Assembly: GCA_023398575.1 (NCBI GenBank)
Contig: JAEWSC010000056.1
Location: forward strand, 1-64,000
DNA length: 64,000 bases
Reading direction: 5' to 3'
From: Bacillota bacterium
GTDB lineage: Bacteria; Bacillota; Clostridia; Christensenellales; Aristaeellaceae
A model generated the notes under the pieces. That model saw only the letters and a program-made list of their open reading frames with translations, was not told the origin of the DNA and made no database searches. How positions within the stretch are numbered: position 1 is the first letter of the stretch; every line of letters starts with the position of its first letter. A program made the translations under genes and the position numbers. Below, piece by piece: positions 27,593 to 35,988 of the stretch.

Positions 27593-27624
27593 CGGGCGAG
27601 GCAACCAAATGGCCACCTCGCCCG
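27593..27624 (-). terminator. hairpin after the solute-binding protein gene
   Basis: CGGGCGAGG (27593-27601) and CCTCGCCCG (27616-27624) form a perfect 9-bp stem 26 bases after the SBP stop. It lies inside the operon, so it probably stabilises SBP mRNA or attenuates readthrough rather than ending the operon. Confidence 0.55.
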
Positions 27625-27649
27625 ATTGCGCTTTATTGGATGAATAGTG

Positions 27650-29287
27650 TTATTTGCCAGCCTTCTTGGCTACATCTTCCAGATGCTTTTGCGTCATGAA
27701 ATCTTTTACCTTTTCCAGACCGGCGTCAGTGATTTCCTTCATACCGGCGGCGTATGCGGCATCAAATTCTGCGTCATCCTTCGCGATGACCATTTGTGCC
27801 AGATACTTGTTCCAGATGTTTTTGATCTTGGCAAAGGCAACGCCTTCGCTGCTGGTGGATTCCGGGTCAAGACCGTCAAGGCCCATGTTCCAGACGTCTA
27901 CGCCATATCCGCTGACGGATTGCTGATAATCGGTATATGCCTTGGGAGAAAGGGCGATCTTTTGCAAGCCAGCCCACTTGGAGCGCCACATGATAAGCCG
28001 CTGCTCAAACCCGTACTTGGTGCTGAAATTCGCAGAATCGTTTTCCATTTCAGCAATGATTTCAGGTTTGTACTCTGGCCGACCATTCACATAATCAAAG
28101 GTGACGCCTTCACGGCCAAACAGGTTGGTCATCTGGCCTTGGTCGCTCCAGCAGTACTCCAGGTAGCGGATAATGCGCTCAGGATTTTCAGCGTTCTTGG
28201 TAATCATGGTCGCAACCCAGCCCGCACCTCTGCCGCCGGCATATTGCGGTTCCTTGCCGTTATACTTGAAATACGGCAGGGGGATGTAGGTCTTGGATTC
28301 ATCGTTGGTCAGTGCCATGATTTTGGGGTTGTGGGTCTTCCAAATATCAATGGGGAAGCTGCCTGTAACAGCATATTGGGCCGCATCGGTGGTTTCGCCA
28401 AAGTTCTCGTGCTTCATCATCAGCGTATCCACACTGATCAAGCCTTCCCGATAGATTTCGTTGAGCAGCTTGACAGCTTCCACGAAATTGGGGTTTTCAA
28501 AGATCATCTTGATCTTGTCATTTTCAAGGTACACATCCTTGTGAGCATAGGTTTCAGGCGCAAATATGCCGGCAAAGTATTGCAGTGTCATGCTGCCCAC
28601 CAAGCCGAACTGGTTTACGTCAACCGGCGGCTCTATGGCAAACGGCTTCACATCAGGATACTTTTCCTTGACATCGCGAAGCAACTGCAAGAGCGCTTCG
28701 GGGGTATCCACCGCAGGGCTGCCCAGCGCTTCATAAATGCCCTTTTGAATGAACAGGGGACGGGCATTGTGCTTTTCGACGGATTGCTCAAACTCTTCTT
28801 TGGAGGAAAAGAAGGAAGGCAGATAATACAGCTTTCCGTCAGCCTGGCGGTGATATGTCTTGACATCTTCCGGAATCATGTCCATCAGTTCAGGCGCATA
28901 TTTTTCGGCCAGCTCATCAATGGAGTAGATCATGCCGGATTCGATCAGCTTCTTTGTTTCCGGCGCAAACCACTCCAGCACCATTACATCCGGCAGATCA
29001 TTGGAGGCGATCATCACGTTCAGATACTCTTTTTCATTCCCGGTGGGGATGATGATGTTGGGCTTCACACCGGTATCCTCGGTAATGTACTGCTCCACAA
29101 GGCTGCCGCGCCAGGGATACCCTGTTCCCCACGATGCAAAGAAATACTGATCGAACTCAAACGGTGAGGTATCCAGTTTCCAGGAGGGTTCGGCCATTGC
29201 GCCAAAACTGGGCATAAGCATTGCGATTACCAACAATACCATCAGAGCTTTTGCAAAGAATCCACCGCGTGTTTTTTTACCGTTCAT
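27650..29287 (-). CDS. ABC importer solute-binding protein (LplA-like)
   Basis: 545 residues from ATG 29287 (MNGKKTRGG), with AGGGAG upstream. The signal peptide has hydrophobic core ALMVLLVIAMLM and cleavage after GAMA; no lipobox cysteine exists. The mature protein has the usual SBP pattern: the strand KPNIIIPTGNEKEYLNVMIA, NDLPDVMVLEW, GKLYYLPSF, and late SDQGQMTNLFGREG. Long SBPs of this type pair with LplB/YtcP permeases, which are encoded just upstream. It would capture an oligosaccharide outside the membrane. Downstream GH95, GH95-like and GH42 suggest a fucosylated or galactosylated ligand. How a non-lipidated SBP is retained is an open point. Confidence 0.9.
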   Translation of the reverse strand: MNGKKTRGGFFAKALMVLLVIAMLMPSFGAMAEPSWKLDTSPFEFDQYFFASWGTGYPWRGSLVEQYITEDTGVKPNIIIPTGNEKEYLNVMIASNDLPDVMVLEWFAPETKKLIESGMIYSIDELAEKYAPELMDMIPEDVKTYHRQADGKLYYLPSFFSSKEEFEQSVEKHNARPLFIQKGIYEALGSPAVDTPEALLQLLRDVKEKYPDVKPFAIEPPVDVNQFGLVGSMTLQYFAGIFAPETYAHKDVYLENDKIKMIFENPNFVEAVKLLNEIYREGLISVDTLMMKHENFGETTDAAQYAVTGSFPIDIWKTHNPKIMALTNDESKTYIPLPYFKYNGKEPQYAGGRGAGWVATMITKNAENPERIIRYLEYCWSDQGQMTNLFGREGVTFDYVNGRPEYKPEIIAEMENDSANFSTKYGFEQRLIMWRSKWAGLQKIALSPKAYTDYQQSVSGYGVDVWNMGLDGLDPESTSSEGVAFAKIKNIWNKYLAQMVIAKDDAEFDAAYAAGMKEITDAGLEKVKDFMTQKHLEDVAKKAGK

Positions 29288-29408
29288 AAGAATCTCCCTT
29301 CTTGTTCTGCATACAAGCATGCATCCAACCCTTTTAGAGTAAACCACGGAGAAATGATACCCTGAAATGTTTTCGGATCGAAGTTACCCCATTTTTTACG
29401 ATGGCATT

Positions 29409-30287
29409 TCATCCCTTCAACGATCCAATCATCACTCCCTTCACAAAGTATTTTTGCAAAAATGGATACGCGATGACGATAGGAAATGCGGTAATGACCA
29501 TGGTGGTCAACCGTATGGATGTGGAAGATATCCGATAGGTTTGGGCATAACTGGCTGCCATGGGATTCACTGAAGCAGACTGTATAGACTTGACCAGATA
29601 CTGCTGCAGGGTTTGCAGCTTTCTGCCGCCGTAGAGCATCGCGTCAAACCAGGAATTCCAATGGAACACGCCGTTAAACAAAAGCACCGTTGCCAGAATC
29701 GGCATGGAAACCGGCAGCACCAGACGGAAGAATATTTTGATGTCATTTGCGCCGTCAATTTTCGCCGACTCCTCCATTTCAGCAGGAATGCCGCGAAAGA
29801 ACGACATCATGATAAATGCGTTAAACGCATTAAACAAATTGGGAATAATGAAAACCAGAAAGCTGCCCTGCAATTTCAGCCCATGAGCGATGAGCAGGTA
29901 ACTGGGGATGAGTCCGCCGCTGAAATACATGGTAACAAGCGCCATGCCGATAAAAAACTTACGGCCAAGAAGCCACTTTTTTGATACGCCATATGCAAAT
30001 GCGGCGGTGAACAGCACGGCACATACGCTTCCCAGCACAGTGCGCGCGATCGTTATGAAAGCTGCATTTAGTATTTCACTGTCTTTTAGCACATATATGT
30101 AATTGACAAGGGAAAACTGCCTTGGCAAAAGGTATACCGGTCCATTTAACAAATCTATCGGATCATTCAGCGAGGAAATAATAACGTAGTAAAAAGGGTA
30201 CAGGGTAATTAGCATAATGACACTCATGAAGATGATATTGACAACATTAAAGACCTTATCTCCATCCACAATACGACGCTTTTGCAT
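29409..30287 (-). CDS. YtcP-type sugar ABC permease
   Basis: 292 residues, six transmembrane helices. Start ATG 30287 (MQKRRIVDGD) is eight bases after AAGGGG; the GTG at 30296 lies on the ribosome binding site itself. The EAA-type loop reads MEESAKIDGANDIKIFFRLVLP, the ATPase contact of binding-protein-dependent permeases. The C-terminus YPFLQKYFVKGVMIGSLKG is diagnostic of the YtcP/MalG-like family. It is 14 bases downstream of the LplB-type gene, with which it forms the channel. No ATPase gene is nearby, so a shared MsmX-like ATPase is presumed. Confidence 0.92.
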   Translation of the reverse strand: MQKRRIVDGDKVFNVVNIIFMSVIMLITLYPFYYVIISSLNDPIDLLNGPVYLLPRQFSLVNYIYVLKDSEILNAAFITIARTVLGSVCAVLFTAAFAYGVSKKWLLGRKFFIGMALVTMYFSGGLIPSYLLIAHGLKLQGSFLVFIIPNLFNAFNAFIMMSFFRGIPAEMEESAKIDGANDIKIFFRLVLPVSMPILATVLLFNGVFHWNSWFDAMLYGGRKLQTLQQYLVKSIQSASVNPMAASYAQTYRISSTSIRLTTMVITAFPIVIAYPFLQKYFVKGVMIGSLKG

Positions 30288-30301
30288 GACATTCACCCCT
30301 T

Positions 30302-31279
30302 TTAGTATAAGCTTTCGCCAGTCATCTTTCTGGATATAAAGTTGGCCCCTGTCAATAGAATGACTGCCGCTACTGATCGGAACAGACCTACGGCTGTGGC
30401 GTATGAATATCTGGAGAGGATAATACCCATCTTGTACGTGTATGTGTCTACAATTTCTGTGGCGTCTTGAATGATGGAATTAGACAGCAGATACAACTGC
30501 TCAAACATACCGAAGTTGGCACTGATTAAGCCGCCAATGCTAAAAATAAGCATAATGACTATGGTCGGCTTGATGGATGGCAGCGTGATGTAACGGATTT
30601 TCGCAAACCGGGAAGCGCCATCCACCGTCGCCGCCTCATACATTCCCTGGTCAATGTTTGTGATCGCCGCAATATAGATAATGGAATTCCAGCCAAACGA
30701 CTTCCATAATTGCGAAAGTACAATCATTGCAGGTACATATTGGGGCTTGGCCAGGAAAGCAACGGGCTCCTTGATGAGACCCATTTTCAGCAGCGCACTG
30801 TTAACAGGCCCATTGTCCACTGCAAGCAGCATGTTGATAAAGGCGATAACAAATACCCAAGAAATGAAATGGGGCAGATAACTGACCGTCTGTACAAACT
30901 TCTTGAATTTTGTACGGTATATTTCATTGAGCAATATGGCAAATAGAATAGGAAAGGGAAAGCCAACCAGCAGATTAAGAAGGCTGTATAATATGGTGTT
31001 CCAAAGCGATGCCAAGAAGTACTTATCAGTAAACGCTTCCTGAAAGTTGGCCAAACCCACCCACGGGCTTTCCAAAAAGCCCTTCAGCGGACCAAGAAAA
31101 GGGTTGTATTCCTGAAAGGATATGGAAAGGCCAAGCATGGGGATATAATTGAAAATGATCATCCACAGTACCACCGGCAATACCAGAACCATCAAATAAC
31201 GCTGATTCCAAAATATCTTCCAGAACGTATTCCCTTTTTTCCTAGCGTGTATGCCGCTAACAGTAACGTTTCGTTGCAT
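30302..31279 (-). CDS. LplB-type sugar ABC permease
   Basis: 325 residues, six transmembrane helices after a basic N-terminus. NYIPMLGLSISFQEYNPF near helix 1 and the EAA loop YEAATVDGASRFAKIRYITLP are typical of LplB/UgpA-type permeases; the C-terminus NFISRKMTGESLY also fits. ATG 31279 has AAGGGGTG about nine bases upstream. It is the first gene of the six-gene operon reaching GH42. A minus-strand TATAAT lies at 31352-31347, about 70 bases upstream. It works with YtcP and the SBP to import an oligosaccharide. Confidence 0.92.
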   Translation of the reverse strand: MQRNVTVSGIHARKKGNTFWKIFWNQRYLMVLVLPVVLWMIIFNYIPMLGLSISFQEYNPFLGPLKGFLESPWVGLANFQEAFTDKYFLASLWNTILYSLLNLLVGFPFPILFAILLNEIYRTKFKKFVQTVSYLPHFISWVFVIAFINMLLAVDNGPVNSALLKMGLIKEPVAFLAKPQYVPAMIVLSQLWKSFGWNSIIYIAAITNIDQGMYEAATVDGASRFAKIRYITLPSIKPTIVIMLIFSIGGLISANFGMFEQLYLLSNSIIQDATEIVDTYTYKMGIILSRYSYATAVGLFRSVAAVILLTGANFISRKMTGESLY

Positions 31280-31346
31280 TGATCCGACACCCCTTTACGG
31301 TAGGCTGCGCTCCAGTATTAATTTCACCATATGTCCGATTGATTTT

Positions 31347-31352
31347 ATTATA
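31347..31352 (-). promoter_or_regulatory. candidate -10 of the LplB-YtcP-SBP-GH operon
   Basis: Minus-strand TATAAT 68 bases upstream of the LplB start. The best -35 candidate, TTGACT (31380-31375), is 22 bases away, too far for an ordinary promoter, so activator help or a different -35 would be needed. Confidence 0.35.
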
Positions 31353-31454
31353 TACTACTATATGAATCGTGAGAAGTCAATGTATTTGCACAACACTCAC
31401 TGTTTCTGCCTTTATGTATAGTATTAGGACAACAACGTAACGTATCATGCTTTT

Positions 31455-31647
31455 GCTTGTTAAAGATCAATTGCACTTTTACTCCGGGATGCATGGCCTC
31501 AAATTCCGGTATGATAGCCTTGAATGCCCTCATCTCCCGCGGGCCATCCGCCCACCCGAAGTACCGTGTCTTCCGTAAAGGCAGCAGGTATGGCAAAACT
31601 CAGCGTGAGCATGGTCGCCAGAAACAGAGATACCAACCTCTTAACAT
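31455..31647 (-). pseudogene. N-terminal remnant of a solute-binding protein gene
   Basis: GGAGGAG precedes ATG 31647. One base appears lost right after the start, since the sensible frame continues KRLVSLFLATMLTLSFAIPA then AFTEDTVLRVGGWPAGDE, a signal peptide and first strand of a sugar SBP. A second frameshift near 31540 moves to AFKAIIPEFEAMHPGVKVQL. Similarity stops near 31455. About 65 codons of an expected 430 survive. Confidence 0.65.
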
Positions 31648-31823
31648 GATGGTCTCCTCCATTCATTTCAAACAGGTATATACAAGTAAGTTTATAACGA
31701 TGCCCATCCTCAAGAGCATAATACCACGTATACCATAAGGTGCGCAATATGTCTGGGAGATTTTTATATATATTTTTTTATTATTTGAATGATGTATATA
31801 CAATTAACGTTCAGTTACAGCAT

Positions 31824-31849
31824 AAGAACATACCATATGGTATGTTCTT
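31824..31849. promoter_or_regulatory. 26-bp perfect palindrome, putative operator
   Basis: Half-site AAGAACATACCAT (31824-31836) is followed directly by its exact reverse complement (31837-31849). It sits 14 bases upstream of the -35 of the GntR-LacI gene and between that gene and the divergent importer operon. It is the obvious candidate binding site for the dimeric regulator. Confidence 0.7.
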
Positions 31850-31862
31850 CAGCCTGCGGCAC

Positions 31863-31891
31863 TTGGCATGTCGCCCTTAAAATGATATGAT
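31863..31891 (+). promoter_or_regulatory. promoter of the GntR-LacI regulator gene
   Basis: TTGGCA (31863-31868), 17-base spacer, TATGAT (31886-31891), about 70 bases before the start codon. Confidence 0.6.
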
Positions 31892-31959
31892 AAAAGAAGT
31901 GAGTTCCTAGCTTCCAAAGGACCATACGATTATAGCAAGATACAGGGAGGATGACATCC

Positions 31960-33093
31960 ATGTGCGCTTCCATACCCGATAAGGGCAGCAAAACCGCATT
32001 AATAGCAGACTGGCTTCGGGACAGTCTGAAAAGTGGGGTTTACGAAAAAACGCAGCGCCTTGAATCGGAAAACGAATTGGCAGCCCGCTTTCAGGTGACC
32101 AGGCCGACGGTAAGGCAAGCCCTTATGCGCCTGGAGCAGGAAGGCTTGGTGACCAGAATCCAAGGTAAGGGCACTTTCCCTTTTTGTAAGCCGTCTATTT
32201 TTCGGAGTCCAAAGTATAAAAAAATTGCATTTGTCACTCGTGACTTAAAGGGACATGTATTTGCCTACACGCTCGAGGGAGCGAAATCTGAATGCAGACA
32301 GTCAGGATACGAATTGGATGTCTATTCTACCACGGATGATACCAGAGAACAAAGGAGCACCTTGGAATCCCTGATGGAATCGTCTGTTGACGGATTGATC
32401 ATTGAGGCCTTTAAAACTGCCCTGCCTTCTCCCAATGAGGATGTTTACAGAAAGCTTGTGTCAAAAGGAATCCCATGTGTCTTTTTAAACGGGTTTCATC
32501 ATGGATTAAACGGCGTTTCCTATGTGGTGGTAAATGACCGGGAAACAACGTCCGCGATGGTAGACCATTTGGCGGAACTTGGACATGTGAAAATCGGCGG
32601 AATTTTCAACACTATGGAGTATGCCGGTCATGAGCGCTACAGAGGATATCTTGAGGGAATGCGAAGAAATGGTCTTGTGATTGAAGACCGCCGGATCATG
32701 TACATTGCCAATAACGAAGTGCAGTATGTGTTTGACAATTTGTTTAACGCATATCGCTCCAGTATACTGGAATGTACGGCCATGGTTTGCTTCAACGATC
32801 ACTTTGCCCGGCACCTCGAAGCCACGCTGGCCAGATGCGGCCTTTTTATTCCAAGAGACATGTCTATCACCGGCGTAGATGACCTTGTCTTTCCATCGAG
32901 TTCTAATACCCGTTTAACTACCGCAGCACATCCTAAGGAAGAAATGGGTAAGCAGGCGATAAAATTGATGCTAACAATGCTAAGTACTGGGCAGGTTATT
33001 GAAGGTCAAATAGTGCGTATGCCGATTATTATTGGAAATTCAACGGCTGTTCCTAGGGAAGGAGCAGTCGATACAATAGCACATTATATTTAG
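31960..33093 (+). CDS. GntR-LacI hybrid transcriptional regulator (AraR type)
   Basis: 377 residues. Start ATG 31960 (MCASIPDKGS) is nine bases after GGGAGG; ATG 31951 abuts it. Residues about 10-75 are a GntR-type winged helix (LESENELAARFQVTRPTVRQALMRL then VTRIQGKGTF). From about 85 a LacI/periplasmic-binding-like sensor begins (KIAFVTRDLKGH). It includes SSVDGLIIEA, GIPCVFLNGF, the HVKIGGIF strand and ITGVDDLVFPSS, ending at the usual ligand-domain length. This architecture is that of AraR-like sugar repressors, which release DNA when sugar binds. Divergent to the LplB-YtcP-SBP-GH95-GH42 operon, it most likely controls that operon through the 26-bp palindrome. Confidence 0.92.
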   Translation: MCASIPDKGSKTALIADWLRDSLKSGVYEKTQRLESENELAARFQVTRPTVRQALMRLEQEGLVTRIQGKGTFPFCKPSIFRSPKYKKIAFVTRDLKGHVFAYTLEGAKSECRQSGYELDVYSTTDDTREQRSTLESLMESSVDGLIIEAFKTALPSPNEDVYRKLVSKGIPCVFLNGFHHGLNGVSYVVVNDRETTSAMVDHLAELGHVKIGGIFNTMEYAGHERYRGYLEGMRRNGLVIEDRRIMYIANNEVQYVFDNLFNAYRSSILECTAMVCFNDHFARHLEATLARCGLFIPRDMSITGVDDLVFPSSSNTRLTTAAHPKEEMGKQAIKLMLTMLSTGQVIEGQIVRMPIIIGNSTAVPREGAVDTIAHYI

Positions 33094-33279
33094 GGTCTGC
33101 TTATGAAAATGCCGGATGAAAGCAGACAGTGATACCGGACGGAGCCGACAGAAGAAACGGTGAAAACCTACACACAAGCCGGGAACTGCGACACCTGCTT
33201 GCATTATCTGGGATAATCCTTAGGGCAGCCCCGTATAATACGCACTTGGGAAACGCTATGATCATGAAAAGCGTTCTGA

Positions 33280-34056
33280 TCATGACAAATCCAGTCCGAA
33301 ACTTTTCTTGCCAGACCGCCAATCCTGGCGGTACTGTGCTGGGCTTTGACCTGTGTATTGCTTGAAGATCTTGCTGAAATGGAAGGGGTCGGGATAGCCT
33401 GTCCTTGAACCAATTTCCTGTACGGTAAGCTCCGTATCGGATAAAAATTGCTTGGCACAGGCCATGCGGTACTCGATCAGGTATTTAAGGGGTGATACGC
33501 CTGCCTTCGCATGAAAAATACGGGTCAGGTATGGGCTCGAAAATCCGTACCGGGCGGCAATGCCGGCAAAGTCCACAGAGCTTGCATAATTCTCCCGAAG
33601 ATAGGCTTTAAGGGATTCCACAATTTTTTCAGGGCTGTCCAGGCGGTCCTGAGCCAGCAGGCCCCGCTGCGAACAGAGCTGGTTTTGCAGCTTGTTCAGC
33701 GTTACATTCAGCTCATCACGGTTGACTGGCTTGAGCAGATAATCAAAGGTGCCGCTATGCATGGCCTCCCTTGCCAGTTTGAAATCGTCATATCCGCTGA
33801 TGATGATCTTCTTGATTTCTGGGCGCTTTTCGTTAAGTTTTTCAAACAGCTCCAGCCCGTCCATCACCGGCATCTTGATGTCTGAAAAAACAACATGGGG
33901 CAGCAGCTCGTCGCAGAGCCTGAGCGCTTCCGCACCATCCGGTGCGATCCCCACAACCTGGAAGGACGCATTCGCCCGTTCAATATTCTTGGCAATGTTG
34001 TTGGCGATGAGCCGCTCGTCATCTGCAACGATCACGCGAAAGATTTCATCCTTCAT
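33280..34056 (-). CDS. YesN-type response regulator
   Basis: 258 residues from ATG 34056 (MKDEIFRVIV), preceded by GGGAGG and overlapping the kinase gene by 11 bases. Receiver domain: acidic pair D12/D13, phosphoacceptor D59 (VVFSDIKMP), SGYDDF and the Lys in LLKPVNRDEL. The C-terminal AraC-type DNA-binding domain (about 155-250) contains VDFAGIAARYGFSSPYLTRIF and VQEIGSRTGYPDPFHFSKIFK. It is shorter than many YesN proteins because the linker is brief. Paired with the YesM-type kinase and divergent from the SBP-permease-GH31-GH36 cluster, it is the likely activator of that cluster. Confidence 0.93.
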   Translation of the reverse strand: MKDEIFRVIVADDERLIANNIAKNIERANASFQVVGIAPDGAEALRLCDELLPHVVFSDIKMPVMDGLELFEKLNEKRPEIKKIIISGYDDFKLAREAMHSGTFDYLLKPVNRDELNVTLNKLQNQLCSQRGLLAQDRLDSPEKIVESLKAYLRENYASSVDFAGIAARYGFSSPYLTRIFHAKAGVSPLKYLIEYRMACAKQFLSDTELTVQEIGSRTGYPDPFHFSKIFKQYTGQSPAQYRQDWRSGKKSFGLDLS

Positions 34057-35836
34057 AATAACCTCCCATCGTAACGCTGGCTCCACCGCCGATATTGTTG
34101 GCGATGACGAAAATCACATCGTGGGAATTGAGCATCCGGTACCGTGCATAGATGTTCAGCAGGCCCATCCCGCCGATGGACAGCGAGGGCAGCAGCCCGG
34201 TTTCATTGATGACCCGGATGCTTTCATTCAGCTCCCGCAGCGTATTTTCGTCAAAACCAGGCCCGTTGTCACTGACGGTCACCTCATACCGGTCGGCGGA
34301 AAAGCTGCCGCTGATGTGTATGTGCCAGGGCGGCCGATTTGACGATACAAATTTGACCGCGTTTTCCACAAGAAGCTGCAGGCACAGCTTGGGCACCTGG
34401 ATATCCATCAGCTTTTCCGGAATGTCCGTGTCATAGGAAAGATCCCCCTGGTACCGGATGACCATGCACTGCAAAAAATCTTCCGTGCATTGCAGTTCGT
34501 CACGCAGGCGCACAGACATGCCTGTATCCGAGGAGATATAGCGAAGAATACGAGACATGGCCTGGCACATTGTGACAATCTCTTCCGCCATTCCTTCTTC
34601 GGCCATGGACTGTATGGCGCCCAGACTGTTGTACAAAAAGTGGGGATTCATCTGCGACTGCAGAGCGAGCATGCGCGACTGCATCTCCTGCCGCTGCAGC
34701 ATCAACTGCTTTTGCATGCTCGATTCCACCTTTGACTGCATGTCAAAGAAGCTGTCATGCAATGCGGAAAGCTCCATGATTTTTGTGAGCGGTTCCTTGC
34801 GGTCACGGTGCTTTTCCAAATCGAAGTGACGGACCTCATGAAAAATTGCTCGGATGGGCTGGGTAATCCTTTTTGAAGCGACAAAGGCCAGCACCAGCGC
34901 AAATAAAAGCGTCATGGAAAGCGGAAGGATGATGCCGCGTAGGTATTTTGTGACTGGGACAAGCACGTCTGAGCGGTCAATGAGAAGGACAGTAGTAAAA
35001 TCCGACTGCGCGGAAGGGATATAGAGGGCATAAACGTCATGGCCGGCGATACCGGCTTTCAATTCAAAAAAATCATTTGGCTGGCCCTTCTCCTTTAATG
35101 TGCCCGGTATGTCACCCCAGGCGGACTTTTGCGGCAGCATGTCATTGCCGTCCTGATCCAGGATCAGTATGGATTCCCCGTACAGGCTCTCATAATTGAT
35201 GGCGGAGGCCAGCATCTTGCGCACACTTTTTTGAATTTCCACATAGCCCTGGGGGTTTGAAAACAAATCGTAATACCGCCGCACGAAAGCGATAAATCGT
35301 TTGCCATCAGGGTCTGTATAATAACGGGAAATATAGGGATCCTGCCCCTTGTAATACACTGTCTTGCTAAATCCGTTATTTTTGAGTGGCTTGAACCAGG
35401 GCTGGTCTTCCGCCCTGTCATCGCGGGTCCCGCTGCACATGCCGGATGCAACCACGCCCTGATCCAGGGCATATAGATTGATCTGATCTACCGGGCGGTT
35501 TGGGCCGAGTATACTTGTCAACAGCTCGCCGAGCATTTTTGCGTTTTCAAATGTGGACATCGTATCTTTTGCCTGCCTGACCTCCAGATACTTGTAGAAT
35601 GTATCCTTCACAAGGTTGGAATAGCTTACGTTCATCGCGACCATATTCATCTGCGTAAGCTCGTTGTCAATGGCAACCGAGACATTTTGCGCGTTTTGCC
35701 TGAGCGCAGAAAATACCTGCACGCGCAGATTTTTTGTTTCAGTAAAAATAAAATAGGCGGAGAAAGCGATAAAGGATATCAGAATAATAATGGCATAGGT
35801 CGCAAACAGTGTTGACCGTATAGTATGACGCCTCAT
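34046..35836 (-). CDS. YesM-type sensor histidine kinase
   Basis: 596 residues. Transmembrane helix 1 (about 10-30) and helix 2 (about 300-320) flank an extracytoplasmic dCache-like sensor of some 270 residues; a HAMP segment (SKRITQPIRAIFHEV) follows. The His_kinase domain has LQSQMNPHFLYNSL with phosphoacceptor His399. The HATPase domain shows N box VENAVKF, G1 SDNGPGF and G2 GGMGLLNIYARYRM. ATG 35836 has GGGGGA upstream. Kinases of this class respond to extracellular oligosaccharide, sometimes through the SBP, and phosphorylate the cognate YesN. The SBP gene starts 152 bases away on the other strand. Confidence 0.93.
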   Translation of the reverse strand: MRRHTIRSTLFATYAIIILISFIAFSAYFIFTETKNLRVQVFSALRQNAQNVSVAIDNELTQMNMVAMNVSYSNLVKDTFYKYLEVRQAKDTMSTFENAKMLGELLTSILGPNRPVDQINLYALDQGVVASGMCSGTRDDRAEDQPWFKPLKNNGFSKTVYYKGQDPYISRYYTDPDGKRFIAFVRRYYDLFSNPQGYVEIQKSVRKMLASAINYESLYGESILILDQDGNDMLPQKSAWGDIPGTLKEKGQPNDFFELKAGIAGHDVYALYIPSAQSDFTTVLLIDRSDVLVPVTKYLRGIILPLSMTLLFALVLAFVASKRITQPIRAIFHEVRHFDLEKHRDRKEPLTKIMELSALHDSFFDMQSKVESSMQKQLMLQRQEMQSRMLALQSQMNPHFLYNSLGAIQSMAEEGMAEEIVTMCQAMSRILRYISSDTGMSVRLRDELQCTEDFLQCMVIRYQGDLSYDTDIPEKLMDIQVPKLCLQLLVENAVKFVSSNRPPWHIHISGSFSADRYEVTVSDNGPGFDENTLRELNESIRVINETGLLPSLSIGGMGLLNIYARYRMLNSHDVIFVIANNIGGGASVTMGGYYEG

Positions 35837-35956
35837 GATCCGTCCCCCGGTTCAAAAAATACAAATACTTGTTGGTATTTTACATTCCATATGTATGGCA
35901 TCATCCGTATACTGATCCCAGATGGAGGGCTGGTGCCCTCATTGTAAGCGGCGGGT

Positions 35957-35962
35957 TATAAT
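35957..35962 (+). promoter_or_regulatory. -10 of the YesMN-linked SBP operon
   Basis: Perfect TATAAT 27 bases before the SBP ATG, with no -35 of note. A 6-bp hairpin GAGGGC/GCCCTC (35925-35940) lies where the -35 would be. The arrangement suits activator-dependent transcription by the YesN-type regulator. Confidence 0.5.
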
Positions 35963-35988
35963 CCTGTCAAGAAAAAGGAGGCTATCTA

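Noticed and set aside
27647..29167. 506-codon plus-strand open frame opposite the SBP gene
   Set aside because: Antisense shadow of a well-supported secreted SBP; no start signal and no recognisable domain.
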